The position numbers and the translations under genes were made by a program. Below the pieces are notes generated by a model that worked only from the letters and a program-made list of their open reading frames with translations, searched no databases and was not told the origin of the DNA. A DNA stretch of 64,000 nt, taken from positions 1 through 64,000 of the forward strand of contig BEHN01000003.1 of NCBI GenBank assembly GCA_002898535.1, in the 5' to 3' direction. The DNA is from a bacterium HR11 (GTDB lineage Bacteria > Acidobacteriota > HRBIN11). Position 1 is the stretch's first letter. Each line of letters starts with the position of its first letter. Of the stretch, positions 9,101 to 19,467 are shown piece by piece.

Positions 9101-11011
9101 TCATTCGGCCCTCCGTCGCTCCGCCCGGGCCTCCGGCCTGTGGGCCGACGCCTGACCGAGGAGGGCCCCGACCAGGTCGTACCGCCCCATCGGAAGCATC
9201 ACGTAGAATCCCTGCACGACGCCTCGCAGGCGCTCCATGAGGGCCTGACAGAGCTCGACGGCGGCCCGCTCGGCGTCCTCCCGGGACCGGCCCCGGAGCC
9301 GGTCGATCCAGGCCTCGGGGATGGAGATGCCGGGCACCTCGTTAGCCAGAAAACGGGCATACCGCTCACTGATAGGCGGACAGATGCCCACGATGAGGTC
9401 CACGGCCAGGTCCCCCAGGGCATCCTGAAAGCGAAGGATGACGTCGGGGTCGTAGATGGGCTGGGTCACCAGAAAGGAGGCGCCGTTCTCGACTTTCTGC
9501 CGGACCCGCTCGACCTCCCGCTCCATATCGGCGGCCAGGGGATTCGCGCTACCGCCGATGATGAAGTGCGTCCGGGTGTCGATGGGATTGCCCGCCAGGT
9601 TCCGGCCCTCGTTCAGGTTCCGGAGAATCCGGATCAGGCCGACGGCGTCCACGTCGAAGACGGACGTCGCTTTCGGGAACTCGCCGACCTCGACGGGTTC
9701 GCCCGTCAGGGCCAGGACGACCCGAAGGCCCAGGGCGGCCGCTCCCAGAAGCTCCGACTGCAGGGCGATGACGTTGCGGTCCCGGCACGTGAAGTGCACG
9801 ATGGGCTCGAGGCCGACCTCCCGTTTCAGGACGGCCGCCAGGGCGACCGGCGACATGCGGAGGCTCGCCAGGGGATTGTCCCCCACGTTGACGGCGTCTA
9901 CACCGAGAGACCGAAGGTACCGGACGTCCTCGACGACTCGCGTGTAGTCCCACCCCCGGGGCGGCTCGACGGCCACGGTCACGACCACATCCTTCGAGAA
10001 GAGGTCCCGCAGACGGGTCGGGAAAGTAACTTCCTCGGACGGGGTGGGCTTCTCGACGAGCTGAAGGGACGGCCGGGGGGCTTGCTCGGAGGTCGGCGCC
10101 GGTCGGACGACCGGACGGACCGGCGGGGCGCCCTTCACGACCCGGGCCATGGCGGCCGTATGCTCGGGCGTCGTGCCGCAACATGAGCCGATGAGGACGA
10201 CGCCGGCCTCGACGAAGAGGCGGGCGTACTCGGCAAAGTAGGCCGGCGTGGCCGCATAGGTCAACCGCCCGGATACATAAGTCGGATACCCGGCATTCGG
10301 CATGACACACAGGGGATGGGGAAAGTCTTTCAAATGACGAACGACCAGGTCATAGGCGTCCCCCGGCCCGATCCCACAGTTGAACCCGACGACATCGGCC
10401 CCGGCCTCGACCAGCTCGTACAGGGCATCCGGAAGCTCATTGCCCATCCGAGAACGGCCCTCCCGGTCGAAGGTCATCAAGCAGACGATGGGGATGCCCC
10501 GGCCGACCCGGCGGGCGGCCCGGACGGCGGCCTGGGCCTCGACGGTCGAGCTCTGCGTCTCGATGAACAGGAGGTCGACCCCGCTTTCGACCAAGGAGCC
10601 GATCTGCTCCTCATAGATGGCCTGGACGTCCTGAAGAGTCAGCCGACCGTAGGGCTGAAGCAGAGCCCCCAAGGGGCCGACAGAGCCGGCCACGAACACG
10701 CCCGTCCCGTGAGTAGCCACCTCTCGGGCGAGCTGAACGCCGGCCCGATTGATATCCCGGACCCGCTTTTCCAGGCCAAAGCGCTTCAATTGCACGTAGT
10801 TGGCCCCGAAGGTGTTCGTCTCGAGGACGTCGGCCCCGGCCCGGAGGTATTCCTCATGGATAGACAGGACCAGGGAAGGATTGTTCAGATTGAGCGCCTC
10901 CCGGCACTGGCCCTCGGGGAGGCCCCGCATGTGGAGATACGTCCCCATGGCGCCGTCGACGATCAGCACGCGCTCTCGGAGACCATCCCAAAAGGACGCC
11001 GATTTCTTCAC
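9101..11011 (-). CDS. Bifunctional homocysteine S-methyltransferase / 5,10-methylenetetrahydrofolate reductase
   Basis: The 636-residue fusion has an N-terminal homocysteine methyltransferase TIM barrel (VLIVDGAMGTYLHMRG; zinc ligands in GFNCGIGP near residue 208 and GSCCGTTPEH near residue 277). A short linker leads to a C-terminal FAD-dependent methylenetetrahydrofolate reductase (from about residue 335; HFTCRDRN, LALTGEPV, VTQPIYDP). It reduces methylene-THF and transfers a methyl group to homocysteine to make methionine. The family is normally ~600-620 residues, so this is full length. The GTG start at 11011 has GGAG nine bases upstream and a well-formed sigma70-like promoter at 11051-11079. 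Confidence 0.93.
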   Translation of the reverse strand: MKKSASFWDGLRERVLIVDGAMGTYLHMRGLPEGQCREALNLNNPSLVLSIHEEYLRAGADVLETNTFGANYVQLKRFGLEKRVRDINRAGVQLAREVATHGTGVFVAGSVGPLGALLQPYGRLTLQDVQAIYEEQIGSLVESGVDLLFIETQSSTVEAQAAVRAARRVGRGIPIVCLMTFDREGRSRMGNELPDALYELVEAGADVVGFNCGIGPGDAYDLVVRHLKDFPHPLCVMPNAGYPTYVSGRLTYAATPAYFAEYARLFVEAGVVLIGSCCGTTPEHTAAMARVVKGAPPVRPVVRPAPTSEQAPRPSLQLVEKPTPSEEVTFPTRLRDLFSKDVVVTVAVEPPRGWDYTRVVEDVRYLRSLGVDAVNVGDNPLASLRMSPVALAAVLKREVGLEPIVHFTCRDRNVIALQSELLGAAALGLRVVLALTGEPVEVGEFPKATSVFDVDAVGLIRILRNLNEGRNLAGNPIDTRTHFIIGGSANPLAADMEREVERVRQKVENGASFLVTQPIYDPDVILRFQDALGDLAVDLIVGICPPISERYARFLANEVPGISIPEAWIDRLRGRSREDAERAAVELCQALMERLRGVVQGFYVMLPMGRYDLVGALLGQASAHRPEARAERRRAE

Positions 11012-11050
11012 GGAAGCGCTCCGGCGGGAAGGATAGCGGGATGCTCTTTC

Positions 11051-11079
11051 ATTGTAGCCGATTCCGCACGTCCCGCCAA
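11051..11079 (-). promoter_or_regulatory. Sigma70-type promoter of the homocysteine methyltransferase/aminotransferase operon
   Basis: Read on the minus strand, TTGGCG at 11079-11074 and TACAAT at 11056-11051 are separated by 17 bases, and the GTG start lies 40 bases downstream. This is one of the best promoter matches in the window. Confidence 0.68.
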
Positions 11080-11184
11080 GCCGTGAATGACCTGGTGCCT
11101 GAGGTCGCTCCTGGACCCTGTCCCCGCTGGAATGGCCAAGGGCGAACGGCGCGTGGCCGATGATCTGTCGTCCGGGGTCCTTAT

Positions 11185-11232
11185 TCCCATCTTGTATCCC
11201 GCATCTTGCATCCTGTATCCTGCACCCCTCAT
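11185..11232. repeat. GATRCAR heptamer array before the HAD gene
   Basis: Six to seven inverse copies (CATCTTG, CATCCTG, TATCCTG) lie in the 307-base gap 11012-11318. The rest of the gap holds the leftward promoter at 11051-11079 and a GC-palindrome near 11235-11260. Confidence 0.65.
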
Positions 11233-11318
11233 CTCACGACCCCGCCCTCGGACGGGCGGGGCGGGGACGGGCCTCGCATCATCTCTCGAATCCCCGGTCT
11301 ATCGACGGAGGCGACACC

Positions 11319-11972
11319 GTGTGGGGCGTCCTGTGGGACCTGGACGGGGTCCTCATCGATTCGGCCCGATGGCATCTGGCCTCGTGGCAATGGCTGGCTC
11401 AGCAGTACGGCCGGACCTTTCCGATCGAGCTCTTCAAGGAAACCTTTGGTCTTCCGAACGCCGCCATCCTCCGGCGGCTCTTTTCGGACCGGGACCTGAC
11501 CGATGAAGACATCCGGGGCCTGAGCGAACAAAAGGAGGCCATGTACCGGACGCTCGTCCGGGCACATCTGACGTGGCAACCGGGGGCCGTCGAGCTCTTG
11601 GAGGACCTCCGGCGACACGGCGCTCGGCAAGGGTTGTTTACGTCCACGCCCCGGTCCAACGTCGTCTTCATCGACGAGGTCTTGGGTCTGTCCCGCTATT
11701 TAGAGGTCATCCTCACCGGCGACGACGTTCCCCGCGGCAAGCCCGCCCCAGACGGCTACGCCGCCCTCTGTCAGCGTCTGGGCCTGACGCCGGACCGGGC
11801 CGTCGTCATCGAGGACGCCCCGGCAGGGGTCGAGGCCGCCCACGCGGCCGGCCTGCGGTGTATCGCCGTGGCCACGACCCATCCGCCCGAGCGCCTCACG
11901 GCCGCCGACTGGGTCGTCCGAGACCTGACCGACCTGTCGGCCCGGCAGATTCAAGCCTGGCTGGGCCTTTGA
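11319..11972 (+). CDS. HAD-superfamily hydrolase, beta-phosphoglucomutase/phosphatase-like
   Basis: The GTG start at 11319 follows GGAGG at 11307-11311. The 217-residue protein shows all four HAD motifs: LWDLDGVLIDS (nucleophile and acid/base Asp), FTSTPRSN (motif II), RGKPAPDGY (motif III Lys) and VVIEDAPAGVEAA (motif IV). The helical cap between motifs I and II (WHLASWQWLAQQYGR) is of the beta-phosphoglucomutase type. It is a small-molecule phosphatase or phosphomutase; the substrate is unknown. It stands alone, convergent with the downstream barrel gene. Confidence 0.85.
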   Translation: MWGVLWDLDGVLIDSARWHLASWQWLAQQYGRTFPIELFKETFGLPNAAILRRLFSDRDLTDEDIRGLSEQKEAMYRTLVRAHLTWQPGAVELLEDLRRHGARQGLFTSTPRSNVVFIDEVLGLSRYLEVILTGDDVPRGKPAPDGYAALCQRLGLTPDRAVVIEDAPAGVEAAHAAGLRCIAVATTHPPERLTAADWVVRDLTDLSARQIQAWLGL

Positions 11973-11974
11973 GA

Positions 11975-12021
11975 TAGCGAATGGCGAGTGGTGGGTCGGG
12001 GGGTATCCATTCGCCACTCGC
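11975..12021. repeat. Inverted GCGARTG arrays between convergent genes
   Basis: GCGAATG-GCGAGTG units on one side and their reverse complements on the other could form a hairpin between the HAD gene and the barrel gene, and may act as a bidirectional terminator. Confidence 0.55.
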
Positions 12022-12022
12022 C

Positions 12023-13342
12023 TCACAGGAAGAAGACGAGGCTGGTCGCCACCTGGCGGATGAACTTGGAGTACGACAGGGCCACGTCGACCTGAAGCCG
12101 CCGGCGCAAGACCGTCCCGACGCCGGCCGACACGCCGACGTTCGTCTCGTCCGGCAAGCCGTTGTAAGTAAAGTCAAAGGCGTCGGCCTCGAAGTCCCGC
12201 ACGTCGGGCGGTCGCCGGTAGTGAATCCGCCGTTCCGGATTGACGAACAACCCGGCCCGCAAGGCGACGGGCGTCCGCCGGGCGAAGACGACGTATTCGA
12301 GACCGCCGTGAAATTCCCACCGGTCACGGATGAAAAACCGGTCCGGCGTCACGGCCGCCGTGTGCGCCGAAAAGACCCGGGCGTCCGGGTCGACGATCCG
12401 ACTGTACTGGACCCACAGGACGTCGGCCGCCAGTCGGAGCGTGTCCCGCAGACGATAGGCGACCCCGACCCCGACCCGGTTCGGGACCCCCATCGCCGCC
12501 TCGGTGACCTCCAAGGCATGGACAGACCCATCGGCCCGTTGGGCCCGCATCTGATTGCCCGTCCAGTGAACGCGGGGATTCAGCTCGCCGACGGCTCCCA
12601 CTTGAAGTCGTCGAGACAGCCGGAGGACGAGGCCGCCCGTGAGACCGACCCCCGTCGCCTGGTCATCCAGGTCAAAGAGTAGGGCCGTCTGTCCCTGTCG
12701 GCAGGCCGTGTCCGGGATCGGGTCGCAGTTGTCCCGTCGGATCGAGCTCAGGACCTGCAGTTGAACGAGCTTGGCCGCCGCCCCGACGTCGATCCGCCCG
12801 AGACGGACGGCGACGGCCAAGCCGTATTGGGTACCCGTCATCTCCAGCGTGCCCTCCGACCGGAACAGCCGCCCCAACTGACCCCGTTCGGGGTCCCACC
12901 ATCCCGGGACTTCCCGCATGTCCAGGGTGTAACGGTCCTTCAGGCGCAGGAACTCGTGCCGAAAGGCGGCGACCGTCCAGGCACCCGTCGGGTAAGTCAC
13001 GCTGAGAAACGACGGCGAGGCGACACTCCCGCCGAACCGGTCCGGCCGGAGGGTCCACAAGCTGTCGCGGGCGGCCAGGCGCTCGATGCCGTAATCGAGG
13101 ACTTTGAATTCGAAGGCGACTTCAGGCCGGGCCAGGACGACCAGGCCGGCCGGATTCGTCTGGGCGGCCGTGGCGTCGTCGGCCAGTCCCAGAAAGGTCC
13201 CGCCCATGGCCGTCGCCCGGGCCCCCGGCGGGACGAAGTTGAACTCCAACTGCTGGAAGGATTCCAGGTCGACCTGGGCGTAAGCGAAGGCACCCCCGAT
13301 GACCAGGGCCGCTCCCCAGACCCACGCGATTCGATGGGCCAT
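12023..13342 (-). CDS. Outer-membrane beta-barrel protein, PorV/OMPP1-FadL-like
   Basis: The 439-residue protein starts at ATG 13342 after GGGGAGG, with a signal peptide (WVWGAALVIGGAFAYAQ). The mature part begins with the hallmark of PorV/PorQ and OMPP1/FadL proteins: FNFVPPGARATAMGGTFLGLADDATAAQTNPAGL. After that, alternating beta-strand stretches continue to a C-terminal LSYSKFIRQVATSLVFFL ending in the aromatic residues typical of BAM substrates. It probably takes up hydrophobic compounds or acts as a surface-protein scaffold. The 3' end is touched by a GCGARTG array. Confidence 0.72.
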   Translation of the reverse strand: MAHRIAWVWGAALVIGGAFAYAQVDLESFQQLEFNFVPPGARATAMGGTFLGLADDATAAQTNPAGLVVLARPEVAFEFKVLDYGIERLAARDSLWTLRPDRFGGSVASPSFLSVTYPTGAWTVAAFRHEFLRLKDRYTLDMREVPGWWDPERGQLGRLFRSEGTLEMTGTQYGLAVAVRLGRIDVGAAAKLVQLQVLSSIRRDNCDPIPDTACRQGQTALLFDLDDQATGVGLTGGLVLRLSRRLQVGAVGELNPRVHWTGNQMRAQRADGSVHALEVTEAAMGVPNRVGVGVAYRLRDTLRLAADVLWVQYSRIVDPDARVFSAHTAAVTPDRFFIRDRWEFHGGLEYVVFARRTPVALRAGLFVNPERRIHYRRPPDVRDFEADAFDFTYNGLPDETNVGVSAGVGTVLRRRLQVDVALSYSKFIRQVATSLVFFL

Positions 13343-13378
13343 ACCCGCCTCCCCGGCCCCGATGAGGGCATCCGACAT

Positions 13379-13618
13379 GTGAAATGCAGGATGCAAGATA
13401 CAAGATGCAGAATGCAGGATGCAAGACGAGCATAAGGTCCCGGGGGCCGGGATGAAGGGCCAAGGGCATAGAGTTCCAGGCCCTATGCGCTTGGCGCTTG
13501 GCCCTTGATCCCGACCCCGCCCGCCCTAAGAGCGGGGCCGCCATTTTAACGTGACGGCGGGAGGCGTCCGGGAATGACCATGAACCCCATTCGCCACTCG
13601 CCATTCGCCACTCGCCGA
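13379..13618. repeat. GATRCAR array, GC palindrome and GCGARTG array between barrel and Ig-repeat genes
   Basis: The 367-base divergent gap 13343-13709 holds seven GATRCAR units (13379-13431), a GC palindrome near 13513-13545 and five inverse GCGARTG units (13584-13618). No convincing promoter was seen. Confidence 0.65.
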
Positions 13619-13709
13619 CCGGCCGGAATGAGGGGGTGGCGCCGGGGGCACTTGCTCCTCAGGGGGATTTCGTGTATTCATAGAGGGCGGACTCGAGGGA
13701 GCGGCGTTC

Positions 13710-14894
13710 GTGCCCCTACATCGACCGGCGGGCCATGCCCATCGGCGGAGGCCGCAGGCGATCGGGGACGGGTCCCGACGTCCCGGCCGTCCTCTATGGG
13801 CGGGTACGCTTTGCCCAGGTGCCGTCTTTGTCTTGGTGGTCGGGGGACTGTTCCTCGTCGGGGTAGGTTGCCGTCGGGGTCCCGGCCTGACCCGCCCAGA
13901 CAATGACAACACGACGGCCTTCCAAGTCCGGTGTGACCCCTCGGCCCTGAGTGTATCCCGCAACGGCCGCGGCTCGACGACCTGCACGGTCACCTCGACG
14001 GGCGACTTCACGGGCGACGTCCAGCTCGGCTGTACCGACCTACCGGCGGGCATTACCTGTGAACTGAACCCGGCGACGGTGACCGTCCCGGCGGGGGGCT
14101 CCGCTTCGAGTCAGCTCCAGATTAACGTCGGCCGAGTGAATCCTGGCAGTTATTCATTCCGCGTCGTGGGTAGCTTCATGAGCTCGGGGCCCGTCGGGAG
14201 CGTCGAACAGCGGAGTTCTTTCCCCCTTCAGTTGACGGTACCGCCGCCGGACTTTTCGGTCGCCTGCAGTCCATCGGCCCTGAGCGTGCCCCGGGGCGGG
14301 TCCGGCGCGACCCTGTGTAGCGTGAGCTCGACGGGCGGCTTCGACGAATCGGTCGGTTGGAGTTGTGCAGGTCAGCCGGTGGGGGTCACTTGTGACTTCA
14401 ATCCCGTCTCGGTCGCCCCGCCGCCGGATGGTTCGGCTTCCAGTGGTTTGGTGATTCGTGTCGCCGCCAGCGTCAATGCCGGAACTTACACCTTACAGGT
14501 TCAGGGGACGACCGGGGCGCAAACCCGGTCGGTCGACCTTCAACTGACGGTGACGGCCCCCGGCGGCGGGGGCGACTTCTCGATCGTCTGTAGCCCGTCT
14601 GTGTTGACCCTCCCGCAGGACGGCGAAGGCACGACGACGTGTACGGTCACGTCGGTCGGCGACTTCAACGGCCGGGTCCGCCTCAGTTGTGTGGGTCAAC
14701 CGGCCCGCGTCGACTGCCAGTTCGACCCCAATGCCGTCGAGCCCTCGCCGGGGAATCCGGCCGCCAGCACCCTGCGGCTGAAAGTCGATAAGGACGTCTC
14801 TCCGGGCACATACGTCTTTCAGGTCCAGGGTACCAGTGGGAATCTGACTCGCTCGACGTCGATTCAGCTCACGGTCACATCGTCCAAGGGGTAA
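13710..14894 (+). CDS. Exported protein of three tandem Cys-rich Ig-like repeats (possible lipoprotein)
   Basis: The start is taken as GTG 13710. An Arg-rich leader is followed by a hydrophobic segment (GAVFVLVVGGLFLVGVG) and a Cys that could be a weak lipobox. Three repeats of ~95-105 residues follow, each with four Cys at matching places, as in FSVACSPSALSVPRGG, ATLCSVSSTGGF, WSCAGQPVGVTCDFNP, and each ending in LQLTVT-like strands. The pattern resembles bacterial Ig/BACON-type domains of cell-surface proteins; two disulphides per domain are likely. The N-terminal start is uncertain. The gene has no functional partners nearby. Confidence 0.62.
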   Translation: MPLHRPAGHAHRRRPQAIGDGSRRPGRPLWAGTLCPGAVFVLVVGGLFLVGVGCRRGPGLTRPDNDNTTAFQVRCDPSALSVSRNGRGSTTCTVTSTGDFTGDVQLGCTDLPAGITCELNPATVTVPAGGSASSQLQINVGRVNPGSYSFRVVGSFMSSGPVGSVEQRSSFPLQLTVPPPDFSVACSPSALSVPRGGSGATLCSVSSTGGFDESVGWSCAGQPVGVTCDFNPVSVAPPPDGSASSGLVIRVAASVNAGTYTLQVQGTTGAQTRSVDLQLTVTAPGGGGDFSIVCSPSVLTLPQDGEGTTTCTVTSVGDFNGRVRLSCVGQPARVDCQFDPNAVEPSPGNPAASTLRLKVDKDVSPGTYVFQVQGTSGNLTRSTSIQLTVTSSKG

Positions 14895-15045
14895 GGCAAT
14901 AAGGCAGTAGGGCAGTAAGGCGGTAGGGGTCGTGGGGCGGTACGGCCATGGATGGTGGACCCTTCGGTCGGGGGCCCGGGCGCTATCGAGTCCGTCTCAA
15001 GGGCCCCGCGACTTCCCTGATTGCCTTACTGCCTCACTGCCCGAC
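14894..15045. repeat. Inverted GGCARTAR octamer arrays before the acyl-CoA synthetase
   Basis: GGCAATAA-GGCAGTAG-GGCAGTAA (14894-14928) and the reverse complement TTGCCTTACTGCCTCACTG (15018-15045) flank ~90 bases. They could form a long stem between the two genes. Confidence 0.6.
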
Positions 15046-15060
15046 CGAGGAGATGCGACC

Positions 15061-16883
<1,823 letters not shown>

Positions 16884-16887
<4 letters not shown>

Positions 16888-18485
16888 AAAAGGGGCTTCC
16901 CAGCTCGGGCCGCCTGGCGGACTATCCGGTCGTCACCCTGTTGGGCCTGGTCTATCAACGGCAAGACACGGGGAGCCTGCGCCTGATATGGAACAGCCTG
17001 GAGAAGATCTTCTGGGTCCGGTCTGGCCACGTCGTCGCCGCCGCGTCGGACTTGGAGGGCGAACACCTGCTGGACTTTCTGCTCCCGGACTTCAAGGAGG
17101 CGATCGTCTCGCGGTACGACCTGTGGCGGGAACTGCCCCTGCCGGCCGTCATGGAACAATGCCTCTCGGTCGCCGGCATCCCAACCGAGAAGATCCAGGC
17201 GGCTTTGGAGGCCTCTATCTACCTGAATCTGGGAAGCGCCCTCTCCTGGTACAGTGCTGAATTCACTTGGACGCCGGCCGACCCGCCGGACTTCCCGTGT
17301 GCCGTCCGGCTACCGATCCCGACCTTGCTGTGGAAGGTCCTTCAGGGCGTGCGGGACGTCGAGACCCTCTGGAAGCAGGTCCATTCGCCCGCAGGCGTGA
17401 TCCGCCTGAGTCCCGACTTTCTAACCGAGGCCCAGGGCCTGGGCCTGACCCCTCAAGACGCTTACTTCGTCCAACTCCTGGACGGTCGGGCCCACTGGGA
17501 CCACGCCGTGCAGGTCAGCGGCCTCTCGCCGACCCGGGCCGTTCAGATCGCCTGCCTGGCCATCGCCTGCGGATGGGCCGAATCCTCGCCGACGCCCGAC
17601 GCCGGTCGGGAACCTCCCCGGGCCTCGCCGACGCCGGCGCCGTCGCCGGCCCAGGCGGCCCTCCTGCAGGCGGCCTTGTACCGGCAGAAGGTCTTGAACT
17701 TTTACAAGAACTTATCCCGACTTTCTCCTCAGCAGATTCTGATGGTCACCCCCCAGACGACCCGCTCCGAGCTGGAAGCCAACTATCGTCGCCTCCTGGA
17801 GGAGTATGACCCGGACCGATGTCGGCGGGACCCGACCTTGCAGGACCTTCACACGATGGTCGTCGCCATCCAGGACGCCGTCCGACAGGCCTACGAGCAG
17901 GTCGTCCCGACGGTTCCCGAAGAAGCGACGCCCCCGCCGACGCACGCCCCGTCCCCGGCCTCGACGCCCCCCGAGGGTCTGGACCCCCGGACCCTGCGGT
18001 ACTGGAAGCTGAAGGACCAGGCCACGGGGGAAGCCCCGTCCTCCCGGCCGGGCCCGGCCGGGACTCCGCCGCCCCGGTCGGTCCCGAAGACGCCGCAAGA
18101 GATCGCCCGCTTCCTGCGGCTTCAGGCCCTGGACTACATCCGCGCCGGCGACAACTGGCAGGCCGCCCGGGCCTTGGAAAATGCCATCCGGCTCCAGCCG
18201 AATGATGCCGAACTTTACTTTTTGCTCGGGACCGTCTACGAGAAGCACCCCCGGCTCCATGCCCGGGCCGCCCAGGCCTATACGAAGGCCGTAGAACTCG
18301 AACCCGACAACGTTCAGTACATGTTCCATCTGGCCGTCCTGCTTTACCAAAACGGCCAGTTTCTCCGGGCCGCCCGCTACCTCGAACGGCTGGCGACCCT
18401 GGACCCCCTCAATGTGAGGGCCCATGAGCTCCTGGCCGACGTCCGTCGACGCTTGGCTCGGGGGCAGGGAGAGGATGAAGCTTGA
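16884..18485 (+). CDS. DUF4388-type N-terminal domain, degenerate J-like segment and C-terminal TPRs
   Basis: The TTG start at 16884 overlaps the previous stop and has AGAGG upstream. Of 533 residues, the first ~100 (GRLADYPVVTLLGLVYQRQDTGSLRL) look like the DUF4388/PATAN-type domain common in two-component and gliding-motility proteins. Around residue 277, LSPQQILMVTPQTTRSEL followed by EANYRRLLEEYDPDRC resembles a J-domain in which HPD has become YDPD. From residue ~400 there are TPR helices (LYFLLGTVYEKHP). A Pro/Ala-rich linker joins the parts. It is probably a scaffold; coupling to an acyl-CoA synthetase is unusual. Confidence 0.7.
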
Positions 18486-18564
18486 GTGCTGGATCTTCAG
18501 TGGTTCAGAAACCAGGGATTCCCAGAACCTTAATCCCCAACACTGGACCGAATCAGGGATGCCT

Positions 18565-19164
18565 ATGGGATGGACGCAGGCCTTCCAACGCGGTCGGTGG
18601 GGCTACGACTTGATGTGGGTCCTCTTCCTGGCCTTCATCTTGGGAAGCCCCGTCCGCTTCCCGAAGACGAACCGTCACATGGCCTACCAACTGCTCCTTC
18701 AGAGCTGGCAGGCCGTCAGCCAGGGCGCTTTCCACGTTCGCTTCCGGGGCTTTGCCGGGCTGGGCGAGCACCTGCACGTCATCTGGGGCGAGGTCCTGAC
18801 CCGTCAGGGCCGGATCGTCCGGTTGAACGTCGACGGGGAGCCGGCCCTCTCGGTCGAGACCAAGCGCTATATCGCCGACCAGATCCGCCAGTTCTTCCAG
18901 GCCTACGGCGCGTCTCGCCCCGAGACCCGTCCCGACTTCGAGGGCTGGATGGTCCAGGAAAGCGACCTGGTGCCCCAGTTGTACTTCCCCGAGTTCCCCC
19001 TGGGCGGACCGGCGGACCGGTCCTCGGCCCTGGAGGACCTCCACCTGTGGCTGAGTCCCCTGGGGCTTCCCCTCCAAGTCGCCTTCCAGGCGCCGGACCG
19101 CCAGACGTACATCCTGTTCATCGAATGGCGACCGACGGACGAGACGTCGCCGGATGCCTCGTAG
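18565..19164 (+). CDS. Membrane-anchored protein of unknown function
   Basis: No family was recognised. From ATG 18565 (AGGGA five bases upstream; ATG 18475 or 18559 are alternatives) the product has 199 residues. One N-terminal membrane segment (YDLMWVLFLAFILGSP) is followed by a soluble domain with mixed alpha/beta character that contains FHVRFRGFAGLGEHLHV, LSVETKRYIADQIRQFF and LYFPEFPLGGPADR. It follows the DUF4388/TPR gene at once and is likely the last gene of the acyl-CoA synthetase operon. Confidence 0.6.
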   Translation: MGWTQAFQRGRWGYDLMWVLFLAFILGSPVRFPKTNRHMAYQLLLQSWQAVSQGAFHVRFRGFAGLGEHLHVIWGEVLTRQGRIVRLNVDGEPALSVETKRYIADQIRQFFQAYGASRPETRPDFEGWMVQESDLVPQLYFPEFPLGGPADRSSALEDLHLWLSPLGLPLQVAFQAPDRQTYILFIEWRPTDETSPDAS

Positions 19165-19467
19165 GGCGAGTGGCGGATGGCGAGTGGCGAGTAGCGAGTG
19201 GCGAGTGGCGGATGGAGGGGAGGATAAGCTATGAAGGCGGTCCGATCATTTCAGGATTTGGAAGTGTGGCAACGGTTCGTTGGTTGAATTAGAAACTCAC
19301 CTGATAATTGCGCATCGTCTCGGCTATCTTTCGGAGGAAGCCCTCCGTTCACTACGAGAACAGATGGAAAGCATCAGCCGCGGTTCGCCTGAGCCGTTCC
19401 CTCAAGCAGAAGGATGGATAGCGCCTTTCTTACCCACCACTCGCCACTCGCTACTCGCCACTCGCCC
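19165..19467. repeat. GCGARTG arrays flanking the S23 pseudogene
   Basis: A direct array (19165-19217, seven units) begins at the stop of the upstream gene. An inverted array (19436-19467) ends next to the polymerase stop. Confidence 0.7.
19231..19421 (+). pseudogene. Remnant of a 23S rRNA intervening-sequence (four-helix bundle, S23) protein gene
   Basis: After a good ribosome site (GGAGGGGAGG), ATG 19231 opens MKAVRSFQDLEVWQRF, the conserved N-terminus of the S23/IVP four-helix-bundle family, but the frame stops after 18 codons. In the next frame, LVELETHLIIAHRLGYL followed by SEEALRSLREQMESI matches the family's third and fourth helices. A further shift near 19375 gives AAVRLSRSLKQKDG and the stop at 19419-19421. 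About 60 central residues are missing. The remnant sits between GCGARTG arrays in opposite orientations (19165-19217 and 19436-19467), which may have caused the deletion. Confidence 0.72.
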
